A stretch of 64,000 bases of DNA from Candidatus Accumulibacter proximus (GTDB lineage Bacteria; Pseudomonadota; Gammaproteobacteria; Burkholderiales; Rhodocyclaceae). Position numbers and translations under genes: made by a program. Of this stretch, positions 42,779-51,698 are shown in pieces. The stretch's first letter is position 1; every line of letters starts with the position of its first letter. Below the pieces are notes generated by a model. The model made no database searches. It had not been told where the DNA came from and saw only the letters and a list, made by a program, of their open reading frames with translations. Location of the stretch: assembly GCA_016709675.1 (NCBI GenBank), contig JADJMH010000006.1:186001-250000 (forward strand), read 5' to 3'.

Positions 42779-43345
42779 ATGTACAGGAAACTCGCCCTGA
42801 TTGCCGGCGGATGGCTTGCCGTTACGGCGCTGGCTGCGCCAAGCGTGGAAATGCAGACCAACATGGGCCGCATCGTCATCGAGCTCGATTCCGAAAAAGC
42901 ACCGAAGACCGTCCAGAATTTCGTCCAGTACGTCAACGAGGGGTTCTACACTGGCACGGTCTTTCACCGCGTCATACCTGGCTTCATGATTCAGGGCGGC
43001 GGCCTTACCGTCGATCTGGCACAGAAGCCAGCGCCCCGCAAGGTGCAGAATGAAGGCAAGAATGGTCTGAAGAACGAACGCGGAACCATCGCGATGGCCC
43101 GCACCGCCGACCCGCACTCGGCGAGTTCGCAGTTTTTCATCAATCATCGCGACAACGCGGCACTCAACTATCCCGCGTCCGACGGCTGGGGCTACACCGT
43201 TTTTGGCAAGGTCACGCAAGGTATGGACGTGGTGGACAAGATCGCCGGGGTGGCGACCGGAAACCGCTCGATGCACCAGAATGTTCCGCTTGAACCAGTC
43301 ATCATTCAGTCGGTCAAGATCATTCCCGAGAAAGGAAAACCATGA
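42779..43345 (+). CDS. ppiA: Periplasmic cyclophilin-type peptidyl-prolyl isomerase
   Basis: A 188-residue cyclophilin from ATG 42779, with GAAGGAG eight bases upstream. A signal peptide (LALIAGGWLAVTALAAPS) marks it as exported. The catalytic cyclophilin core has GTVFHRVIPGFMIQGGG with the active Arg, RGTIAMARTADPHSASSQFF and DGWGYTVFGKV. It catalyses cis-trans isomerisation of Pro bonds in periplasmic proteins. Its stop overlaps the ATG of ppiB (ATGA at 43342-43345). Confidence 0.94.
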   Translation: MYRKLALIAGGWLAVTALAAPSVEMQTNMGRIVIELDSEKAPKTVQNFVQYVNEGFYTGTVFHRVIPGFMIQGGGLTVDLAQKPAPRKVQNEGKNGLKNERGTIAMARTADPHSASSQFFINHRDNAALNYPASDGWGYTVFGKVTQGMDVVDKIAGVATGNRSMHQNVPLEPVIIQSVKIIPEKGKP

Positions 43346-43833
43346 TCAAGCTGTACACCAGTTTCGGCGTTATCGGTATCGAAGTGGATACCGAGAAAGC
43401 GCCTTTGTCGGCCAAGAACTTCCTTGATTACGTTGCCGCCGGCCACTACGACAATACGATTTTCCATCGTGTGATTCCCGGTTTCATGGTTCAGGGCGGC
43501 GGTTTCGCGCCGGGCATGAAGCAGAAGCCCTGCAAGGCGCCGATCGCGAATGAAGCGGACAACGGCCTCAAGAACGACGCCTACACGGTCGCGATGGCCC
43601 GCACAGCGGACCCGCACTCGGCGACCGCCCAGTTCTTCATCAACCTGGTGAACAATGACTTCCTCAACTTCCGTGCGCCAAACGCGCAGGGCTGGGGCTA
43701 CTGCGTTTTTGGCAAGGTGGTCGAGGGGAGCGAGGTCGTCGACCGGATCAAGGCAGTGAAGACAGGGAATTCCGGTTTTCACAGCGATGTGCCGGTAGCG
43801 GACGTCCTGATCGAGCGGGCAGAGGTTTGCTGA
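43342..43833 (+). CDS. ppiB: Cytoplasmic cyclophilin-type peptidyl-prolyl isomerase
   Basis: A 163-residue cyclophilin without a signal peptide, so cytoplasmic. NTIFHRVIPGFMVQGGGF has the catalytic Arg; TVAMARTADPHSATAQFFIN and GWGYCVFGKVVEGSEVVD are conserved. It overlaps ppiA and precedes lpxH by 28 bases. The two isomerases are paralogous (same motif order), one for each compartment. Confidence 0.95.
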   Translation: MIKLYTSFGVIGIEVDTEKAPLSAKNFLDYVAAGHYDNTIFHRVIPGFMVQGGGFAPGMKQKPCKAPIANEADNGLKNDAYTVAMARTADPHSATAQFFINLVNNDFLNFRAPNAQGWGYCVFGKVVEGSEVVDRIKAVKTGNSGFHSDVPVADVLIERAEVC

Positions 43834-43861
43834 AACCCCCCGCCGCTGACCTGTCGCCTCA

Positions 43862-44593
43862 TTGATCCTGTTCGTTTCCGACCTCCACTTGGCGCCGCAG
43901 GCCCCGGGCGTGGCGCGAATCTTTCATGAGTTTCTTGGCGGACGCGCGCGCGCGGCCGAACAGTTGTTCATCCTCGGCGATCTGTTTGAAGCCTGGCCGG
44001 GTGACGATTGCCTTGACGACGGCGAGGAGCCGTTCGCAGGGGAAATCGTCGATGCACTGCGCCAGCTGGTGTCGGCCGGTGTCTCCGTATCGATCATGCA
44101 CGGCAACCGCGATTTTCTGCTCGGTGAACGCTTTGCTGCCCGTAGTGGTGCCCACCTCTTACCCGACCCTTTCATCCTGTCCTTGCCAACCTGGCAGTTC
44201 GTCCTCTCGCATGGTGATGCGCTATGTACCGACGACCAGGAGTACCAGTCGTTTCGTGCGCTGGTTCGCCAGGCGGACTGGCAACAGGCCTTTCTCGCCC
44301 GGCCGCTGGACGAGCGCAGGGCGATTGCCAGGGATCTACGCCAGAAAAGCGAGTTCGCCAAGCGCGACAAGGCGGACTACCTGATGGACATCAATGCGGG
44401 TGCGACCGACGATTTCCTGCGCCTGCATGGCTATGCAAGCCTGATTCACGGCCACACGCATCGCCCCGCGATGCACGACCACGTGGTCGATGGCATCCAC
44501 GTCGAGCGCTGGGTGCTGGCCGACTGGAACGAAACGCAAGGCGAATGTCTATGCTGGAACGGAGAGCATCTGGCCCGGGAGCGCTTACGCTGA
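43862..44593 (+). CDS. lpxH: UDP-2,3-diacylglucosamine diphosphatase
   Basis: A 243-residue calcineurin-like metallophosphatase of lipid A synthesis: it cleaves UDP-2,3-diacyl-GlcN to lipid X and UMP at the inner membrane. Metal-binding motifs are FVSDLHL, FILGDLFEAW, MHGNRDFLLG, LSHGDAL and LIHGHTHRP, all present and in order. The start is TTG at 43862, as no ATG fits; the frame opens directly with ILFVSDLHL as in homologues. It follows ppiB closely. Confidence 0.94.
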   Translation: MILFVSDLHLAPQAPGVARIFHEFLGGRARAAEQLFILGDLFEAWPGDDCLDDGEEPFAGEIVDALRQLVSAGVSVSIMHGNRDFLLGERFAARSGAHLLPDPFILSLPTWQFVLSHGDALCTDDQEYQSFRALVRQADWQQAFLARPLDERRAIARDLRQKSEFAKRDKADYLMDINAGATDDFLRLHGYASLIHGHTHRPAMHDHVVDGIHVERWVLADWNETQGECLCWNGEHLARERLR

Positions 44594-44678
44594 CCGACTG
44601 TCGGCTTCGCCGTCGGCCAGGGACCCCTGTGCTGCACAGCCGGGCTGGCGCCGGCGGCAGTCAACCACTTATCAGGCC

Positions 44679-46496
44679 ATGACTTCGCCGGCAGTCGATA
44701 CCCTGCATCGCGTCTTTGGCTATTCCTCGTTTCGTGGTCAGCAGGCGGAGATCGTGGACCAGATCGTTGCTGGCGGGGACGCGCTGGTGCTGATGCCAAC
44801 CGGCGGCGGCAAGTCGCTCTGCTATCAAATCCCAGCACTCTTGCGAGAGGGTGTCGGGGTTGTCGTTTCGCCCTTGATCGCGCTGATGCAGGATCAGGTT
44901 GACGCCTTGCAGCAGGCGGATGTCAGCGCCGCTTTCCTGAACTCGTCGCAGGATTTCCGGTCGCTGGTCGATACCGAACGCCGCTTGCTGAATGGCGAGC
45001 TGGATCTGATCTACGTGGCCCCCGAGCGGCTGCTCAGCGACCGCTTCATCAGCCTGCTCGAGCAACTCGTTGCTCGCCGGCAGGTTGCCCTGTTCGCCAT
45101 TGACGAGGCCCATTGTGTTTCACAGTGGGGGCACGACTTTCGCCCCGAGTATATCCAGCTCTCGCAATTGCACGAGCGCTTTCCCACCGTACCGCGCATT
45201 GCGCTGACGGCGACTGCCGACCAGCAGACGCGGCAAGAAATCATCACCCGCCTCCGCCTTGAAGACGCGAGGCTGTTCGTCGACAGTTTCGACCGGCCAA
45301 ACATCCGTTACACGATCGTTGAGCGGGACAACCCGCGCAAGCAGCTGCTCACGTTTCTGGGTGCCCATCACGGTGAGGCGGGGATCGTCTATTGCCTGTC
45401 GCGGCGCAAGGTTGATGAGACGGCAGCCTGGCTGAGCGCGCAGGGAATCACTGCCTTGCCCTACCACGCGGGTCTGACGGCCACTGACCGTCAGCGCCAC
45501 CAGCACCGCTTTCTGCGTGAAGACGGCCTGGTGATGGTGGCGACCATTGCTTTCGGAATGGGCATCGACAAGCCGGATGTGCGCTTCGTCGCACACCTCG
45601 ATCTGCCCAGGAGCGTCGAAGCTTACTATCAGGAAACCGGGCGTGCCGGACGCGATGGTGATCCCGCGGAAGCCTGGATGACCTACGGGCTCAATGATGT
45701 GGTGATCCACCGTCAGATGATCGAGGACTCGTCGGCGCCCATCGAACAGAAGCGCGTCGAAAGGCAGAAACTCGAAAGCATGCTGGCCTACTGCGAATCG
45801 GCGAGTTGCCGCCGCGTTGTCCTGCTCAACCATTTAGGTGAGCAGGCCGAGCCTTGCGGCAACTGCGATGTCTGTCTCGATCCGCCGCTGGTCTGGGATG
45901 GAACGGTGGCAGCGCAGAAGGTGCTGTCGGCAGCCCTGCGTACCGGTCAGCGTTTCGGCGCGGGGCATCTGATAGACATTCTGCGTGGCAAGAGTACCGA
46001 CAAGGTCAGGCAGTTTGGCCACGATCGTTTGCCGACCTTTGCGGTTGGTGCGGAGATGGACGACATGGCTTGGCGGTCGGTGTTCCGGCAGCTTCTCGCG
46101 GCTGGCGTGCTGGAGGCCGACGCCACGGCCTACGGTGCGCTGAAGCTGACAGACAGCGCGCGTCCGATCCTCAAGGGGGAAATCAGCCTCAAGCTTCGCC
46201 GTCGGCTCGATCGGCCCAAGGGCAAGGAAGCCAGGGGCAAAGTTCCATCGCGCAGCGCCAGCAGCGCGCCAACAGACAATTCGCCACTGCTTGCCAGGCT
46301 GCGCAGCTGGCGGAGCGAGAAGGCGCGTGCGCAGGGAGTTCCGGCCTATGTGATCCTGCACGATCGGACGTTGCACGAGATCGCTTCGCTGCTCCCTGAT
46401 TCGCCGCCAGCGCTGCTCGGGGTACCGGGAATCGGTCTCGCCAAGGCGCGGCGCTACGGCGATGAATTACTCGCTCTGGTCGCCGAACGCGATTGA
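44679..46496 (+). CDS. recQ: RecQ DNA helicase
   Basis: A 605-residue helicase from ATG 44679 (MTSPAVDTLHRVFGYSSFRG); the frame from 44490 overlaps lpxH. Walker A is PTGGGKSLCYQIPAL; DEAHCVSQWGHDFRP is the DEAH box with the RecQ aromatic-rich loop; SFDRPNIRY and YYQETGRAGRDG are later helicase motifs. The zinc site is CRRVVLLNHLGE with CGNCDVC. An RQC winged helix and a C-terminal HRDC domain (LHDRTLHEIASLLP, VPGIGLAKARRYG) complete the family layout. It works in recombination repair and fork rescue. Confidence 0.96.
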   Translation: MTSPAVDTLHRVFGYSSFRGQQAEIVDQIVAGGDALVLMPTGGGKSLCYQIPALLREGVGVVVSPLIALMQDQVDALQQADVSAAFLNSSQDFRSLVDTERRLLNGELDLIYVAPERLLSDRFISLLEQLVARRQVALFAIDEAHCVSQWGHDFRPEYIQLSQLHERFPTVPRIALTATADQQTRQEIITRLRLEDARLFVDSFDRPNIRYTIVERDNPRKQLLTFLGAHHGEAGIVYCLSRRKVDETAAWLSAQGITALPYHAGLTATDRQRHQHRFLREDGLVMVATIAFGMGIDKPDVRFVAHLDLPRSVEAYYQETGRAGRDGDPAEAWMTYGLNDVVIHRQMIEDSSAPIEQKRVERQKLESMLAYCESASCRRVVLLNHLGEQAEPCGNCDVCLDPPLVWDGTVAAQKVLSAALRTGQRFGAGHLIDILRGKSTDKVRQFGHDRLPTFAVGAEMDDMAWRSVFRQLLAAGVLEADATAYGALKLTDSARPILKGEISLKLRRRLDRPKGKEARGKVPSRSASSAPTDNSPLLARLRSWRSEKARAQGVPAYVILHDRTLHEIASLLPDSPPALLGVPGIGLAKARRYGDELLALVAERD

Positions 46497-46498
46497 TT

Positions 46499-47974
46499 TC
46501 AGGTGCCCGGTGCGGCATGGGGATAAAGGCCGTCGAGCGCAACGCTGTGTCCGGAGTGCTGCACGATGCGCACATGTTCGCGTCGAAACTCGCGTGCGTG
46601 ACGCAGACCGCAGGAGTGGGCGATCATTTCGATCTCCTTGTTCATGTTTCGACAGTAGGATGCTACCCGCGCGGCCTTGTCCTCGACGACGAGGCCGCGT
46701 TGCAGGCGAGGGTCGTGGGTGGTGACGCCGGTCGGACAGGTATTGGCATGGCAGCGCAAGGCCTGGATGCAACCCAGCGAGAACATGAAGCCGCGCGCCG
46801 TATTCACAAAATCGGCGCCCGCCGCAAGCGCCCAGGCGACGCGGGCCGGTGTCACCAGCTTGCCGGCCGCGATGACCCGAACGCGTTCCTTCAGACCGCA
46901 GGCAATCAGCGCATCGACGACCAACGGCAGCGCCTCGTCGATCGACAGCGCCATGTGATCAGCCAGCGCCTGCGGTGCGGCACCACTGCCACCCTCGCCA
47001 CCATCTATGGTCAGAAAATCGGGTGCTGCCTGTAGTCCCCGCCGTGCCACCGTCGCCGTGAGTTGATCCATGAAGTTGCGGCCGCCGATCGCCGTCTTCA
47101 CGCCGACCGGCTTGCCTGTCACTGCACGCACATGTTCGACTTGGTCGAGCAGTTCATCGATGTTGGCGACGTCGTGGTGGCGGTTCGGACTGAGGGAATC
47201 CCGCCCCAGCGGAATCCCGCGAATCTCGGCAATCTCGGGCGTGACCTTGTTTCCCAGCAGGACTCCCCCCTTGCCCGGCTTGGCGCCCTGCGACAACTTG
47301 ATCTCGAAAGCGCGTACGGTCTCGTGTGCGGCCAGTTCGCGCAGGCGGTCGTCGGACAATCCGCCGTTTGCGTCGCGCACGCCGTATTTCGCTGTCCCGA
47401 TCTGAAAGATGATGTCGCAGCCCCCCTCCAGGTGGTATGGAGACAGGCCGCCCTCGCCGGTGTCCAGCCAGCAGCCGGCCGCCGCCGCACCACGCGATAA
47501 TGCCTGCACGGCAGGCCTCGAAATGGCGCCAAAACTCATGGCGCTGATGTTGACCAGCGACCGGCCGGCGAAGGGTATGCGGCAGTAGCCGTCGCCAATC
47601 AGTACCGCGGGTGTCGGTCGCTGCTCCTCTTCCAGCACTGGGAACGGGGCGTTGACGAAAACGAGGGCACCGGGCTCATGAATCCGGTAGGTCGAACCGA
47701 AACCGATGATGCCGCCTTCATTCTTCGCCATGCGGTATACCCAGCTACGGGTGGCCCGGTCAAAGGGCATCTCATCGCGGTCGCCAAGAAAAAAATACTG
47801 GCGAAAATACTCACCGAGTCGCTCGAAGAAGTATCGCAAATGGCCGACCAGCGGAAAATTCCGCAGCACGGCGTGCTTCTCCTGCGTGACATCCTGTACA
47901 TAAAGGTAGACCAGTGCACCGACGAAGGAAAGGGCGAGCAGGACGCCCAGGGCAACAAGCAGCAGGTCGAGCAT
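46499..47974 (-). CDS. FMN-dependent glutamate-synthase-like protein, membrane anchored
   Basis: A 491-residue protein. One N-terminal TM helix (LLLVALGVLLALSFVGALVYLYV) precedes a GltB-type FMN and iron-sulfur barrel: INISAMSFGAISRPAVQALS region, GGCDIIFQIGTAKYGVRD, LSQGAKPGKGGVLLG, TIDGGEGGSGAAPQAL, and CIQALRCHANTCPTGVTT with Cys residues for a 3Fe-4S cluster. It lacks the amidotransferase domain of true glutamate synthase. Its role is not established; ammonia-dependent glutamate synthesis or an electron-transfer job are the usual guesses. Convergent with recQ (two bases between stops) and divergent from nadC. Confidence 0.88.
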   Translation of the reverse strand: MLDLLLVALGVLLALSFVGALVYLYVQDVTQEKHAVLRNFPLVGHLRYFFERLGEYFRQYFFLGDRDEMPFDRATRSWVYRMAKNEGGIIGFGSTYRIHEPGALVFVNAPFPVLEEEQRPTPAVLIGDGYCRIPFAGRSLVNISAMSFGAISRPAVQALSRGAAAAGCWLDTGEGGLSPYHLEGGCDIIFQIGTAKYGVRDANGGLSDDRLRELAAHETVRAFEIKLSQGAKPGKGGVLLGNKVTPEIAEIRGIPLGRDSLSPNRHHDVANIDELLDQVEHVRAVTGKPVGVKTAIGGRNFMDQLTATVARRGLQAAPDFLTIDGGEGGSGAAPQALADHMALSIDEALPLVVDALIACGLKERVRVIAAGKLVTPARVAWALAAGADFVNTARGFMFSLGCIQALRCHANTCPTGVTTHDPRLQRGLVVEDKAARVASYCRNMNKEIEMIAHSCGLRHAREFRREHVRIVQHSGHSVALDGLYPHAAPGT

Positions 47975-48033
47975 TTGAAGCTCCGGTTGGTGTTAGAATT
48001 CGATCGTTCGCCTCCTAGTTTACGGGAATTCCC

Positions 48034-48930
48034 ATGACCTTTGCAGCCATGCTCGAAGCCGAAGTCGAGCGCAACGTCGCGGCCGCGCTTGCTGAGGATG
48101 TCGGGAGTGGCGACCTGACCGCGCAACTCGTTCCCGCCAGCGAGGTCGGTCGGGCGACAGTCATCTCGCGCGAGAAGGCGATTCTTTGTGGTACCGCCTG
48201 GTTCGAGCGCTGCTTCACAAAGCTCGATCGGGCTGTCGTCGTCGCCTGGAAGGCGCAGGATGGCCAGGAGATAAGCCCTGGGCAAGTGGTGTGCGAGATC
48301 GATGGCCCGGCGCGCGCACTGCTCACTGGTGAACGCAGCGCGCTCAACTTCCTGCAACTGCTTTCCGCCGTGGCCACCAAGGCCCGGCAATACGCCGACC
48401 TGGTGGCCGGTACACGGGCGCAGGTGGTTGACACGCGGAAGACGATTCCAGGCTTGCGCCTGGCACAGAAGTACGCGGTCAGATGCGGTGGCGGTGGCAA
48501 TCACCGCCTCGGCCTTTATGACGGGATCCTGATCAAGGAAAATCACATTGTCGCTGCCCGCAGTATCGCTGCCGCGCTGGCCGCCGCGAGGCAGATTGCC
48601 GGGAACGCGGCCGGCAGTTGCCAGTTTGTTCAGATTGAAGTCGAAACGCTAGCCGAACTGCGGCAGGCGCTCGCCGCCGGTGCAGAAATGATTCTGCTCG
48701 ACAACATGAGTCTCGACCAGATGCGCGAAGCAGTTGCGATTGCTGCCGGCCGTGCCGTGCTCGAGGCGTCGGGCAACGTCAGCCTGGAGACCGTACGTTC
48801 CATCGCCGAAACCGGTGTCGATCGGATTTCAGTTGGTGCATTGACCAAGGACGTGCGTGCCCTCGATCTGTCGATGCGTTTTCAGGCCCAGCAAGCCTCA
48901 GTCGTCGCCAGAGAAGCCGGGAGCAGTTGA
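48034..48930 (+). CDS. nadC: Nicotinate-nucleotide pyrophosphorylase (carboxylating)
   Basis: A 298-residue quinolinate phosphoribosyltransferase, making nicotinate mononucleotide from quinolinate and PRPP in de novo NAD synthesis. ALAEDVGSGDLTAQLVP, GERSALNFLQLLSAVAT, VDTRKTIPGLRLAQKYAV and GGGGNHRLGLYDGILIKENH are conserved; the last contains the substrate-binding His and Lys residues. LLDNMSLDQM and SVGALTKDVRALDLSMRF finish the barrel. ATG at 48034. Confidence 0.96.
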   Translation: MTFAAMLEAEVERNVAAALAEDVGSGDLTAQLVPASEVGRATVISREKAILCGTAWFERCFTKLDRAVVVAWKAQDGQEISPGQVVCEIDGPARALLTGERSALNFLQLLSAVATKARQYADLVAGTRAQVVDTRKTIPGLRLAQKYAVRCGGGGNHRLGLYDGILIKENHIVAARSIAAALAAARQIAGNAAGSCQFVQIEVETLAELRQALAAGAEMILLDNMSLDQMREAVAIAAGRAVLEASGNVSLETVRSIAETGVDRISVGALTKDVRALDLSMRFQAQQASVVAREAGSS

Positions 48931-49056
48931 GCCAGGGACCGTGATCAGGCAGGAGGACCTGTGACAGGGACAGCAGGAAAGCCGTTATATAATCCGGCCC
49001 GAGCAACGCAAAGCAGGCTGGCCTTGCGGCTGGCGCAAAAGAATGGAGAAGAGGGT

Positions 49057-49197
49057 ATGACGCTATTTCTGCTGTTTTACGTAGTGGCGATCACGATTCT
49101 GATCATGCACTTTACCGGATTCCTGGCCAGGCATAATCTTGAATGGCTGGTGCTGCTGCTCGCGGTTGCTGTCTTTCCAGCGGTCATTTACCTCTAA
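49057..49197 (+). CDS. Small two-helix membrane protein
   Basis: A 46-residue ORF from ATG 49057 with GAGAAGAGGG just upstream. The sequence is almost entirely hydrophobic: LFLLFYVVAITILIMHFTGF is the first helix, ARHNLEW the polar turn, and LVLLLAVAVFPAVIYL the second helix. A TATAAT at 48988-48993 could be its -10 element. It lies between nadC and thrC, convergent with thrC. I do not recognise a family. The good RBS and clear two-TM pattern support a real small protein. Confidence 0.6.
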   Translation: MTLFLLFYVVAITILIMHFTGFLARHNLEWLVLLLAVAVFPAVIYL

Positions 49198-49249
49198 CAG
49201 TCGGAGTCCATGGTCAGCACGTACTGCTGGAGGCGGAGCCAGCCAAGCG

Positions 49250-50734
49250 TCAGCAGACGTGATCCTTGATGAACTGCTTCACCGCATCAACACTGACGTC
49301 CATGACCGCCACTCGTTGCGGCAGGTTCTCGATCCCCTGCAGGCTGGCTGGACGTTCCGGCTTGCGGCCGAGCGCCTCAACAATCGTTTCCTCGAACTTG
49401 GCGGGCAAGGCTGTCTCGAGAACGACCATTGGCATTTCGGGTGTCCGCAACTCGCTACCGACCTTGAGCCCGTCGGCCGTATGCGTGTCGATCATCAAGC
49501 CATATTTGTCATAGGTTTGACGGATCGTTGCCAGGCGGTCGGCGTGGCTGCTCTTGCCTGAAACAAAACCGAACGCTGGCAGTCGGGCAAAAAAAGGCGT
49601 GCCGGAGAGGTCAAAACTGCGGCCGGCATCGACCTCGGACCATAATTTGCGAATCGTGGCCGGATCGCCTCCAACAAGATCAAAGACAAATCGCTCGAAG
49701 TTGGAAGCCTTCGAGATATCCATCGAGGGGCTCGAGGTAGCGCAGGTTTCGCCAGTGGCGCGCGGCCGGTAGACGCCCGTACGAAAGAACTCGTCAAGGA
49801 CGTCATTCTCGTTGGTCGCCAGGACCAGGCGGCCGATTGGCAGACCCATCATGCGCGCGATGTGACCGGCGCAGATATTGCCAAAATTGCCGGAGGGGAC
49901 CGCAAAGGCAACCTGCTGGCGGCCCGCCATGCCGGCTTCGCCGGTCGCCGCGAAGTAGCCCTTGAAGTAGTAGATGACCTGCGCGGCAACCCGTGCCCAG
50001 TTGATCGAGTTGACTGCAGCGATCTGGTACTTCGCCTTGAAGGCGTGATCATTGGACACCGCCTTGACGATATCCTGAGCATCGTCAAAGGTGCCACGCA
50101 CCGCGATGTTATGAATATTGGCATCGTGCAGGGAATACATCTGGGCACGCTGAAACGTGCTCATCCGTTCGTGCGGCGAGAGCATGAAGACCCGCACACC
50201 TTGCTTGCCGCGCATCGCATATTCTGCTGATGAACCGGTGTCCCCGGAGGTGGCGCCGAGAATATTGATACTCTCCCCGCGCTTTGCCAGCACATACTCG
50301 AAAAGGTTGCCGAGCAGCTGCATCGCCATGTCCTTGAAGGCCAGCGTCGGGCCATTGGACAGCTCGAGGATCGCCAACCCCCCTTCCCCGTGTCCCGGGT
50401 CGGGCTGTTCCAGCCAGCGCAAGGGGGTGATGTCGCTGGCCGCCGTGCCAACGCGGCCGTTGCAGTAAACCGCCGCAGTGTAGGTTCGGCTGACCAGACG
50501 TTGCAGGTCGGCTGGCGGGATGTCGTCGACGAACCGAGACAGCACGGCGTAGGCCAGATCGGCATACGATAGTCGCCGCCATTGTTCGAGTTCGGCCGGG
50601 CTGACCAGCGGATAGGACTCCGGCAGGTAGAGACCACCGTCCGGCGCCAGTCCACCAAGGAGGATCTCGGTGAACGTTCGGCCGGAGGCGTCGGGAGTCT
50701 TGGCGGCGTGACCGCGAGTCGAGATGTAGCGCAT
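49250..50734 (-). CDS. thrC: Threonine synthase
   Basis: A 494-residue PLP enzyme (fold type II) that makes threonine from O-phosphohomoserine, the last step of Thr synthesis. The start MRYISTRGHAAKTPD is typical of the long proteobacterial ThrC. The PLP lysine lies in NGPTLAFKDMAMQLLGN; GATSGDTGSSAEYA binds phosphate; VPSGNFGNICAGHIARMMG and SPSMDISKASNFERFVFD are further family signatures. No hom or thrB gene is in the window. Confidence 0.96.
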   Translation of the reverse strand: MRYISTRGHAAKTPDASGRTFTEILLGGLAPDGGLYLPESYPLVSPAELEQWRRLSYADLAYAVLSRFVDDIPPADLQRLVSRTYTAAVYCNGRVGTAASDITPLRWLEQPDPGHGEGGLAILELSNGPTLAFKDMAMQLLGNLFEYVLAKRGESINILGATSGDTGSSAEYAMRGKQGVRVFMLSPHERMSTFQRAQMYSLHDANIHNIAVRGTFDDAQDIVKAVSNDHAFKAKYQIAAVNSINWARVAAQVIYYFKGYFAATGEAGMAGRQQVAFAVPSGNFGNICAGHIARMMGLPIGRLVLATNENDVLDEFFRTGVYRPRATGETCATSSPSMDISKASNFERFVFDLVGGDPATIRKLWSEVDAGRSFDLSGTPFFARLPAFGFVSGKSSHADRLATIRQTYDKYGLMIDTHTADGLKVGSELRTPEMPMVVLETALPAKFEETIVEALGRKPERPASLQGIENLPQRVAVMDVSVDAVKQFIKDHVC

Positions 50735-50839
50735 GGCGATGACCGTTAGGCGAATGCGGAGAGAGGGTGTTGAGCGAGCAGTCTACCACGCTCCCAACCT
50801 TGCGCCGGGTGCCTGCGATGTACCAGTTTTGGCTAGAGC

Positions 50840-51577
50840 TCAACCCTTGAGGACGCAATTCTTGCCCGCGTGTTTGGCGGCATAGGTCGCCGCGTCTGCG
50901 CGCTGAATCGAGTCATCGAGCGATTCGCTGGGTTGCTGGACAACGACGCCTGCACTGAAGGTCAGGACAGCATCCTGACCCGGGATGGTCTGGGTCGCGA
51001 GTTGCCGCTGAAAGCGGGAAATCGCGGCCGCCGCGTCGTTCAGTGGGGTATCCGGCATCAGGACGACAAACTCCTCGCCGCCGAAGCGGCAGAGAATGTC
51101 CGAGGGGCGCAGTGCCTTGCGCAGAATTCTGACCAGATGGACCAGTGCCGCGTCGCCCACCTGATGTCCAAGCGTGTCATTCAGGCGCTTGAAGTCGTCA
51201 AGATCGATCAGCGCTAAGGCCAGCTGGCCGCCACGACGGCGCGAACGGGCCAGTTCCCGCTGGTAAGCCTCGTCAAAGCCTCGACGGTTGAGCGCGCCGG
51301 TGAGGGGGTCGGCAAATGCTGTGGCGCGGACTTCGGTGAGGGCCTGCTCGAGAACCCGAATGTGCGCTTCGGCTGCCAGCAGTTCCAGCATCGCCGCCTG
51401 TGCTCCGGAAGCATTACTGCGGCGGACGTGCGGGTAATGAATGCGGCCGCCAGTTTTCGGCAGGAAGGCGTTCGGCGGTGTGGAAAGCGTCATGGCCGAA
51501 AGAGCGGGGCGGCGGTGCAGGCGGCCAGACGCACGCCGGGACGAATGGACCAGGGCTGCGTGCTCATGTTTGAACAT
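50840..51577 (-). CDS. GGDEF-domain diguanylate cyclase
   Basis: A 245-residue protein. The first about 75 residues have no recognised sensor; a short helical stretch (MLELLAAEAHIRVLEQALTE) leads to the GGDEF domain beginning AFADPLTGALNRRGF. The active site is RFGGEEFVVLMP, and an inhibitory I-site RPSD stands five residues before it, so product feedback is possible. It makes cyclic di-GMP from two GTP. No TM segment. Two ATGs are possible (51577 or 51493); the longer is kept without strong RBS support. Confidence 0.9.
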   Translation of the reverse strand: MFKHEHAALVHSSRRASGRLHRRPALSAMTLSTPPNAFLPKTGGRIHYPHVRRSNASGAQAAMLELLAAEAHIRVLEQALTEVRATAFADPLTGALNRRGFDEAYQRELARSRRRGGQLALALIDLDDFKRLNDTLGHQVGDAALVHLVRILRKALRPSDILCRFGGEEFVVLMPDTPLNDAAAAISRFQRQLATQTIPGQDAVLTFSAGVVVQQPSESLDDSIQRADAATYAAKHAGKNCVLKG

Positions 51578-51698
51578 TTTGCTGTCTCCGACACGGATGT
51601 CTGCCAGGGTGAGTCATATCCTGATCAACGGACCCTGCTTGGAGATCTTGAGACTCATCTTACGAAAATCGCTTAGTAATATGTTTATACGGGGAAAA

